From NCBI GenBank assembly GCA_934504065.1, contig CAKSVQ010000110.1, forward strand, positions 1 through 7,606: a DNA stretch of 7,606 bases, written 5' to 3'. The notes under the pieces are model-generated. The model did not search any database, had not been told where the DNA came from, and saw only the letters and a program-made list of their open reading frames with translations. Below are positions 1 to 4,469 of the stretch, one piece after another (positions within the stretch are counted from its first letter, which is position 1; each line of letters starts with the position of its first letter). Made by a program: the position numbers and the translations under genes. The DNA comes from an uncultured Dysosmobacter sp. (lineage in GTDB: Bacteria; Bacillota; Clostridia; Oscillospirales; Oscillospiraceae).

Positions 1-428
1 ATGCAAACACCGGGCAGGATGGTTGCGCCCGCGCCGATCCATGCCGATTCCCTGATCAACACCGGCTTGCAGGGCAGGACTGCCAGGTCATAGGGATCGT
101 GGTTGTTGGAGATCAGCTGCACATTGGCGGCGATCATGGCATGATCCTCAATGGTGATGCCGCCCCGGGCCATTGCCAGCAGATTGGAATTGATAAAAAC
201 CTCTCTGCCGATTTTCATCGAGCTAATGCACGCACCACTCAGCGGCGGGGCAATGGAGCTGCCCTCCCCAAGGTTTTCCCCAAACAGGTCTTTCAAAATG
301 CGGTTATATTCCTCCGTAAAGGGCATGGTGTGGTTGAGCCGGAACAGCAGCTGCGCACAGCGCTGTCCCTCCGCTCTGCTTTGCGGATTGGACTGCCGCA
401 GATCGACCCGAATCTCCGTACAATCCAT
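1..428 (-). CDS. Sugar/maltose O-acetyltransferase-like hexapeptide acyltransferase, partial (3' end outside window)
   Basis: The minus strand reads open from an ATG at 428 to the window edge, giving 142 residues without a stop; the C-terminus is missing. After an N-terminal helical part (about residues 1-55) come hexapeptide repeats of a left-handed beta-helix: VFINSN (77-82), GGITIED (89-95), then SNNHD (107-111) and AWIGAGATILPG (129-140). H110 lies where the catalytic histidine of the maltose/galactoside O-acetyltransferase family is found. Such enzymes transfer acetyl from acetyl-CoA to a hydroxyl of a sugar or similar acceptor in the cytoplasm; the acceptor cannot be read from the sequence. 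Family members are usually about 185-200 residues, so some 50 residues are lost at the edge. The ATG follows the flavodoxin stop directly (TGA|ATG), which indicates one transcript and probable translational coupling. The fold call is firm; the substrate is unknown. Confidence 0.88.
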   Translation of the reverse strand, partial: MDCTEIRVDLRQSNPQSRAEGQRCAQLLFRLNHTMPFTEEYNRILKDLFGENLGEGSSIAPPLSGACISSMKIGREVFINSNLLAMARGGITIEDHAMIAANVQLISNNHDPYDLAVLPCKPVLIRESAWIGAGATILPGVC

Positions 429-941
429 TCACTGCACCTCCCGGACCCATTGTTCAATGGCCGCGCCTGCACCGTCCACGCTGCTGCCGTGGATGGCAAG
501 GCCCTTTGTGACCGTGGCCCCCGGGGCGGCCTTTTGAATATCCTGCACCGTGTGGGAAAGGCCGCTGCCCTCATGAGTGCAGAAGGGATAGATGGTCTTC
601 CCGGTAAAATCATACGCCTCAAGGAAGGTGTAAACCGCCATGGGCATGGTGCCCCAGTAATTGGGACAGCCGAGATAAATCTCGTCATAGGCGTCCAGAT
701 CATCGGGCAGGTCCGGCACCTCCGGGCGGGCGTTTTTCCGCAGGTCTTCCTTGGCCTCGGCAATGCAGGTCTGGTAATCCTCGGAGTAGGGCACAGCCTG
801 CTCGATTTTATAAAGCTCGCCGCCAGTCAGATCGGCAAGCATTTCCGCCGCCTTTTCCGTGTTGCCGACCGTGATGCGGCGATAAGCGCCGCCGAAATAA
901 TTCTCTCCCGCGCGGGAGTAAAACGCGATCAAAATTGCCAT
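429..941 (-). CDS. Flavodoxin family protein (Flavodoxin_4-like)
   Basis: A 170-residue, probably cytoplasmic flavodoxin-fold protein, expected to bind FMN and carry electrons or act as a small quinone/flavin reductase; the partner is unknown. Seen: a hydrophobic first strand, ILIAFYSRAGEN (3-14), and then GNTEKAAEML (26-35). This splits the usual compact phosphate loop by about twelve residues, a pattern I associate with the Flavodoxin_4 group rather than classical short electron-transfer flavodoxins. Further marks are YLGCPNYWGTMP (89-100), an isoalloxazine-contacting aromatic loop, and CTHEGSGLSH (121-130). The length is normal for the group. The start ATG at 941 has an AAGGAGA ribosome site 7 bases upstream. 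It is the first gene of an operon with the acetyltransferase, has its own promoter at 998-1026, and lies downstream of a LysR gene on the same strand. It resembles the accessory flavodoxin of some reductase operons, but no reductase is visible in this window. Confidence 0.9.
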   Translation of the reverse strand: MAILIAFYSRAGENYFGGAYRRITVGNTEKAAEMLADLTGGELYKIEQAVPYSEDYQTCIAEAKEDLRKNARPEVPDLPDDLDAYDEIYLGCPNYWGTMPMAVYTFLEAYDFTGKTIYPFCTHEGSGLSHTVQDIQKAAPGATVTKGLAIHGSSVDGAGAAIEQWVREVQ

Positions 942-997
942 GTGGAATCTCCTTTTTCATTTGTAATTAAGGGTGAAATGGGACATCTTTCGTTTTT

Positions 998-1026
998 ATT
1001 GTAACCGCCAGCATCTCATTCATCAA
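998..1026 (-). promoter_or_regulatory. Sigma-70/SigA-type promoter of the flavodoxin-acetyltransferase operon
   Basis: On the minus strand a -35 box TTGATG (1021-1026; four of six consensus bases) is separated by exactly 17 bases from a -10 box TACAAT (998-1003; five of six). The predicted transcript start is near 991, giving a leader of about 50 bases before the flavodoxin ATG at 941. It lies between the terminator of the upstream LysR gene and the operon, which is where an independent promoter is expected. A LysR-type protein would probably bind around or just upstream of it, but I could not identify a convincing T-N11-A operator. Confidence 0.72.
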
Positions 1027-1060
1027 TTTTGTTTTTCGTGCATTCGCATAAGTAAAACTG

Positions 1061-1097
1061 ATACGGAGGAGAGGACCAAGCGTCCTCTCCTCCGTAT
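1061..1097 (-). terminator. Rho-independent terminator of the LysR gene
   Basis: A perfect inverted repeat of 16 base pairs (1061-1076 with 1082-1097) encloses a five-base loop. It starts 17 bases after the LysR stop codon. In the minus direction it is followed by a moderately T-rich run (CAGTTTTACTT), so it should end LysR transcription and insulate the flavodoxin promoter. One arm is a pure GGA-rich purine run. The T-tract is interrupted, so termination may be incomplete, but the stem is very strong. Confidence 0.78.
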
Positions 1098-1113
1098 CTT
1101 TCCAGTATAATCT

Positions 1114-2004
1114 TTATCCGGCTTCAAACTGCGCCTTCAACAGCCCGGCAAACTCCTCTACGTAGCCACCGGAGTTGTCTTTCTTCCAGAACGCACAATA
1201 GTTCCGCAAGATGGGCGCGTTCCCCCGCACCAGCGGAACACGGACGATGGAAGTCCCCACTGAGGCCACCGTTTCTGTTCCTTCCACCGGGAGAAAGCCC
1301 TTGCGCCCGATCACCATTAACCGGGCCTCTTCCAGATTTTCCGCATACAAAAAACCGCCCTGAAAGCCCATCACATCGCGGTAATATTCCTGTTCTGTTT
1401 CCCGCTGTCCGGCTGGGGCCACCAAAATGCAGGGAATATTTTTCAGTTCCGGCGGCGAAATATGCTCCGCCTGCGCCAATGCACTGTGGGAAGATACCTC
1501 GATATAGCTGCGGCAGGCGGCCAGCATGAGATTGACATACTCGTCGGAAAATGCGCGGCGCTGGTCGTTGAAAATAAGGTCCGCTTCTCCGGTGCGCAGC
1601 AGGCCGTACAATTCCTCGTGGTTACCGTAAGAGACCGATACCTCCACGTCCGGGTGCTTTTCGGAAAACCGCTCCAACGCCCTGTGGAACTCCTCCCCGG
1701 TATAACAGCGCAGATAACCAATGCGCAAGGACGCTTGCGCGCCCTTTGCGATTTTGGCGGCCTCGCTGCACATCCGCTCATAATCCGCCGTTAAAATCAG
1801 GCTTTTCTGATAGAAATACGTCCCTGCGGGCGTCAGGTCAAAGCGGCGGTTCTTCCGCTCCAACAATTTGAAGCCCTGTTCCCGCTCCAACGCCTGCACC
1901 TGTTGGGAGATGGCGGACTGGGAGATGAAGTTTTCCTCCGCCGCCTCGGAAAAGCTGCCCAGCTGGACAACGGATTGAAAATATTTCAGCTGTTTGAGCA
2001 CCAC
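1114..2004 (-). CDS. LysR-family transcriptional regulator
   Basis: A DNA-binding transcription factor of 296 residues, the typical LysR length. The N-terminus carries the LysR winged helix-turn-helix: LKQLKYF (3-9), GSFSEAAEE (16-24), SQSAISQQVQALE (28-40) as recognition helix region, and RRFDLTPAG (53-61). A linker helix (about 62-90) leads to the periplasmic-binding-protein-like effector domain (about 91-296), which opens with SLRIGYLRC. The effector is unknown. The start is a GTG: GTG at 2004 gives MVLKQLKYF, which aligns with the usual family start. A second GTG at 2001 is also possible and is better spaced from the AGGGGGG ribosome site. LysR regulators are usually divergent from their targets; here the gene is co-directional with and upstream of the flavodoxin operon, its most likely target by position. 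No promoter of its own was convincing in 2005-2089. Confidence 0.95.
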   Translation of the reverse strand: MVLKQLKYFQSVVQLGSFSEAAEENFISQSAISQQVQALEREQGFKLLERKNRRFDLTPAGTYFYQKSLILTADYERMCSEAAKIAKGAQASLRIGYLRCYTGEEFHRALERFSEKHPDVEVSVSYGNHEELYGLLRTGEADLIFNDQRRAFSDEYVNLMLAACRSYIEVSSHSALAQAEHISPPELKNIPCILVAPAGQRETEQEYYRDVMGFQGGFLYAENLEEARLMVIGRKGFLPVEGTETVASVGTSIVRVPLVRGNAPILRNYCAFWKKDNSGGYVEEFAGLLKAQFEAG

Positions 2005-2041
2005 GTGTCCCCCCTGTCAATGTTTCCTCTCATTTGTACTG

Positions 2042-2077
2042 CAGCAAAGCCCCCGGCAGTGGCCGGGGGCTTTGCTG
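2042..2077 (-). terminator. Rho-independent terminator after the thrH-DUF1015 operon
   Basis: A 16-base-pair perfect stem (2042-2057 with 2062-2077) with a four-base loop begins 13 bases beyond the DUF1015 stop codon. The core is GC-rich (GCCCCCGGC with GCCGGGGGC) and is flanked by AAA on one side and TTT on the other. The Ts on the minus strand (CTTTGCTG) pair inside the extended stem and no longer T-run follows, so efficiency is uncertain. Read-through could feed the LysR gene, which lacks an evident promoter. Confidence 0.7.
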
Positions 2078-2089
2078 TTTCCAACACAA

Positions 2090-3370
2090 TTACTTGATCT
2101 TGCGGGCTTCCACGTAATAGCGCTTATCCTGCGCATGGCCCATGGAGAAAGTCTTGCGGGGCAGCACACCGTCGGCCATCACGGTCTTGAACAGCTGCTC
2201 CTTACCCATGGCAGGCAGCAGGAAACCCATGTTGCCGCTCTTGGCACCCAGCTCCTTCGTCACCTCGTCGCCGTGGATATAGTCCACCTCGCCGCTGTGG
2301 GACTTGAGATATTCGTCGATCACGCCCTGCAGCGTGCCCACGGCCAGCTGCACCTTGGGATCAGGCACGGTGACAAAGCTGTCGTGGCCTTCCCACACCA
2401 TTTCGATCACATGGCCCTCGCCCTTGCCCTCGTAGGCATTGGGATATGCCGCCTTGAACGCGGCCATGAACTCGTCATGATCCACGCCGAAGAGCACCCG
2501 GTGGATCGGCTCGAACTGCAAAGCATCGTCGTGGTTATTGACGACCTCCACCAGCGCATACCGCGCGGGCAGGCTGGCCCACTCGCTCTCCGGCGTGACC
2601 TGCTTGAGGTTCTCATAGCAGCGTTTGGCAGTGGCCAGAGAATGGTTTCCGTCGCCCACGGCGAACAGCAGCGGCGCAACGCCGCTCATGCCGTACTTCT
2701 TCTGCATCTCGGAATCGGCACACAGTCCGGTCAGCGCGTCGGCCACACCGTCCACCTGACTGTCCGTCAGCTTCCAGCCCTTCAGGTGGCCGCCGCCCTG
2801 CTGCAAATCGAAATCGTAGAGCGTTTCCATCTTGCCACTATCCGCGGTGAGGGGCTCGATGACTGTGCCGTCGGGATCGTCGATCAGCAGCATCACGTGG
2901 GGCAGCTCAATGGGGGCATCCTGCCGCACTTTCACACGGGGCGGGATACGGGAAAGGACCGTGCCCTCCGTTGCGCGGATCAGCGCGCCGGAGCCGGGCG
3001 TGAAGTCATACTGGTCCAGATCCACCATGCCGATCAGGCCGTGGCGGATCTTTCCGTCGGACTGAGTACGCTCGATGTAAATGAGGGAATCGGCCAGCGT
3101 TTTGAAAACACCGCTGTCCAGATACTGCTTCATCGAATCGTTGATGGCGGCAATATCCTGCTCCACATCCGGGTCGTTCAGCTTGGCCTCCGGCAGAATG
3201 AGGCGCAGCGTGGACGGCGCGGAACCCACGGTCTTCTCCACCGCCTGCCAGTATTCCGGCTGGGAGGTGAACTGGTCGCAGGCCACCACGGCCCACTTGG
3301 TCATATCCGCATCCTTGGGCAGCAGGATGTCCGCAGGGTAAAAGCCGAGTTTTTCGAATTTCTTGTTCAT
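2090..3370 (-). CDS. DUF1015 family protein (COG4198 type), uncharacterised, paired with thrH
   Basis: A 426-residue soluble protein that I recognise as the DUF1015 family; no function has been proved for the bacterial members as far as I know. Visible marks are FYPADILLP (10-18), VVACDQFTSQPEYW (28-41), the conserved VGDGNHSLATAK (238-249), NNHDDALQFEPIHR (278-291) and the C-terminal LPRKTFSMGHAQDKRYYVEA (403-422). The DGxH motif resembles the one in ParB-fold enzymes such as archaeal free-serine kinase, and clostridial relatives often sit beside serC and serA (both recalled, not checked). The start is placed at ATG 3370 because GGGAG lies 7 bases upstream (3378-3382) and the protein then begins like family members. 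An in-frame GTG at 3397 would overlap the thrH stop and has no such site. With this start the gene lies 23 bases after thrH, which indicates co-transcription. A role in serine or phosphoserine metabolism is inference. Confidence 0.9.
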   Translation of the reverse strand: MNKKFEKLGFYPADILLPKDADMTKWAVVACDQFTSQPEYWQAVEKTVGSAPSTLRLILPEAKLNDPDVEQDIAAINDSMKQYLDSGVFKTLADSLIYIERTQSDGKIRHGLIGMVDLDQYDFTPGSGALIRATEGTVLSRIPPRVKVRQDAPIELPHVMLLIDDPDGTVIEPLTADSGKMETLYDFDLQQGGGHLKGWKLTDSQVDGVADALTGLCADSEMQKKYGMSGVAPLLFAVGDGNHSLATAKRCYENLKQVTPESEWASLPARYALVEVVNNHDDALQFEPIHRVLFGVDHDEFMAAFKAAYPNAYEGKGEGHVIEMVWEGHDSFVTVPDPKVQLAVGTLQGVIDEYLKSHSGEVDYIHGDEVTKELGAKSGNMGFLLPAMGKEQLFKTVMADGVLPRKTFSMGHAQDKRYYVEARKIK

Positions 3371-3377
3371 AAAAAGA

Positions 3378-3388
3378 CTCCCTTTCCT
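3378..3388 (-). promoter_or_regulatory. Ribosome binding site deciding the DUF1015 start
   Basis: The minus strand reads AGGAAAGGGAG here. The GGGAG at its end lies 7 bases before ATG 3370, ideal spacing. This supports the 426-residue start over the upstream in-frame GTG at 3397, which would add nine basic/polar residues and overlap the thrH stop. Confidence 0.75.
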
Positions 3389-3393
3389 TTTGA

Positions 3394-3993
3394 TCACAGC
3401 GCCGCCTTGATGGCACGCAGCAAATCGTCAAATTCCTCATAGGCAGGCAGCTCGGGGTGATCGCTCTTGATCTTGTCCGTGCTCTTGAAGAGGAAGCCCG
3501 CCTTGCTGGCCTGGATCATACCCAGATCGTTATAGCTGTCGCCGCTGGCAATGGTCTCATAGCCGATGGACTGCAGTGCCTTGACCGTAGTCAGCTTGGA
3601 CTGAGCGCAGCGCATTTTGAACCCGGTGATCTCCCCGTCAGGCGCGACCTCCAGCGAATTGCAGAAAATCGTGGGCCATCCCAGCTTTTCCATCAAGGGC
3701 TTTGCAAACTCCTCAAAGGTGTCGCTGAGGATGATGACCTGCGTGGTGGCGCGGAGCTCGTCCAAAAACGCCTTGGCGCCGGGCAACGGGTCGATCTTTG
3801 CAATGGTCTCCTGAATCTCCTTCAGGCCAAGGCCGTGCTCTTTCAGAACGCCCAGCCGCCAGCGCATCAGCTTATCATAGTCCGGCTCGTCCCGCGTGGT
3901 GCGCTTGAGCTCGGGAATCCCGCTGGCCTGCGCAAAGGCGATCCAGATCTCGGGCACCAGCACGCCCTCCATATCCAGACATACAATGTTCAT
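3394..3993 (-). CDS. thrH: Bifunctional phosphoserine phosphatase / homoserine phosphotransferase ThrH
   Basis: A 199-residue HAD-superfamily enzyme closely resembling Pseudomonas ThrH along its whole length. ThrH releases phosphate from phosphoserine and can pass it to homoserine, linking serine and threonine synthesis in the cytoplasm. Visible: CLDMEGVLVPEIWIAF (5-20), where D7 is the nucleophile and E9 replaces the second aspartate of the usual DxD, as is characteristic of ThrH; LSDTFEEF (89-96), motif II; a basic motif III region near K133; and GDSYND (151-156), motif IV, with D152 and D156 for magnesium. The cap-region segment TTRDEPDYDKLM (32-43) is also typical. ATG 3993 has an AGGAG site 8 bases upstream. 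It is the first gene of an operon with the DUF1015 gene, driven by the promoter at 4050-4078. No serA, serC or separate serB is in the window, so whether it serves as the main serine-pathway phosphatase cannot be judged here. Confidence 0.95.
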   Translation of the reverse strand: MNIVCLDMEGVLVPEIWIAFAQASGIPELKRTTRDEPDYDKLMRWRLGVLKEHGLGLKEIQETIAKIDPLPGAKAFLDELRATTQVIILSDTFEEFAKPLMEKLGWPTIFCNSLEVAPDGEITGFKMRCAQSKLTTVKALQSIGYETIASGDSYNDLGMIQASKAGFLFKSTDKIKSDHPELPAYEEFDDLLRAIKAAL

Positions 3994-4019
3994 ACCGTTT
4001 TCTCCTGTTCCCGTTTTTC

Positions 4020-4036
4020 CCGCCGTTTCCCGGCGG
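4020..4036 (-). other. Small hairpin in the thrH leader
   Basis: A six-base-pair GC stem (CCGCCG with CGGCGG, 4020-4025 and 4031-4036) with a five-base loop lies in the predicted thrH leader. It sits between the transcript start (about 4043) and the ribosome site. On the minus strand it is followed by GAAAAACGGG, not a T-run, so it is not a terminator or attenuator by itself. It may only stabilise the 5' end of the message. No riboswitch consensus was recognised. Confidence 0.35.
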
Positions 4037-4049
4037 CTGTTTCTGCGTA

Positions 4050-4078
4050 ATTATACAATATTTCCGCGGCACTTGCAA
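4050..4078 (-). promoter_or_regulatory. Sigma-70/SigA-type promoter of thrH-DUF1015
   Basis: On the minus strand a -35 box TTGCAA (4073-4078; four of six consensus bases) stands 17 bases from a perfect -10 box TATAAT (4050-4055). The spacer is AT-rich next to the -10. The predicted start near 4043 gives a leader of about 50 bases before thrH. This is the best-scoring promoter by eye in the window and suggests sizeable, housekeeping-type expression. Confidence 0.82.
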
Positions 4079-4178
4079 TCATAATCAGAAATTTTTCCCA
4101 AATAGGTCCACCTTTTCCCGTACATATTCCCTACATCCGCCGCAAACGCTATCTGTACGTCCTCACATGGACAGAAAT

Positions 4179-4183
4179 GGAGG
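4179..4183 (+). promoter_or_regulatory. Ribosome binding site deciding the DUF378 start
   Basis: GGAGG lies 8 bases upstream of the GTG at 4192. The in-frame ATG at 4177 overlaps this site and has no purine-rich ribosome site of its own at a suitable distance. The GTG is therefore preferred as the start. Confidence 0.7.
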
Positions 4184-4191
4184 TTTTGACC

Positions 4192-4413
4192 GTGTTTGTC
4201 GACAAGCTTGCACTGCTGTTGGCCGTGATCGGCGCGCTGAACTGGGGCGGCATCGGACTGTTCGGGTTTGACACTGTTGCCTTTTTCTTCGGCGGACAGC
4301 TCTCGCTTCTCTCCCGCATCATTTACACGCTGGTGGGCCTTGCCGGCCTGTGGTGCATCACGCTGCTGTTCCGCTCCGATGAGGAACAGGGCCACGCGCC
4401 CCACACCGCATGA
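4192..4413 (+). CDS. DUF378 family small membrane protein
   Basis: A 73-residue protein (78 if the ATG at 4177 is used) with the DUF378 signature: DKLALLLAVIGALNWGGIGL as first membrane helix (about residues 4-23), the conserved GFD after it, FFFGG, then LSRIIYTLVGLAGLWCI as second helix (about 40-56). A short charged tail, RSDEEQ, follows. Many bacteria have such two-helix proteins in the cytoplasmic membrane; I know of no established function. The GTG at 4192 is chosen because GGAGG precedes it by 8 bases. It is the only plus-strand gene here, divergent from thrH and convergent with valS, so it is a single-gene unit ending at the hairpin 4419-4448. I saw no convincing promoter for it in the divergent gap. 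Confidence 0.9.
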   Translation: MFVDKLALLLAVIGALNWGGIGLFGFDTVAFFFGGQLSLLSRIIYTLVGLAGLWCITLLFRSDEEQGHAPHTA

Positions 4414-4418
4414 AAAAT

Positions 4419-4448
4419 ACGGCCAGCAGCTTTTGGGCTGCTGGCCGT
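4419..4448. terminator. Bidirectional Rho-independent terminator between DUF378 and valS
   Basis: A 12-base-pair perfect stem (4419-4430 with 4437-4448) carries a six-base loop. On the plus strand it is followed by CATTATATTT and begins 5 bases after the DUF378 stop. On the minus strand it is followed by ATTTTTC and lies 21 bases after the valS stop. A run of A on one side and T on the other is the usual form of a shared terminator between convergent genes. The minus-strand T-run is the stronger. Confidence 0.88.
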
Positions 4449-4469
4449 CATTATATTTAAGGAATCCTC

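Noticed and set aside
429..941. Possible membership of the flavodoxin in a bilirubin-reductase type operon
   Set aside because: The flavodoxin type is loosely similar to accessory flavodoxins, but no old-yellow-enzyme reductase or MarR-type regulator is visible; the regulator here is LysR and the partner gene is an acetyltransferase.
99..1004. Plus-strand open frame of 301 codons opposite the flavodoxin and acetyltransferase
   Set aside because: It covers two well-supported minus-strand genes and the start of an intergenic promoter, with no domain of its own.
2015..2020. Perfect -35 box TTGACA on the minus strand before the LysR gene
   Set aside because: It lies only 10 bases before the GTG start, so any -10 box would fall within the coding region, and none is present at 16-18 bases.
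1994..3442. Plus-strand open frame of 482 codons opposite the DUF1015 gene
   Set aside because: Its composition (many His, Gln, Arg, Leu) is that of an antisense shadow, it runs through the terminator at 2042-2077, and the minus-strand DUF1015 gene has clear family motifs.
4020..4036. Attenuator or riboswitch in the thrH leader
   Set aside because: There is only a six-pair stem without a T-run, and the leader of about 50 bases is too short for a known amino-acid riboswitch or T-box.
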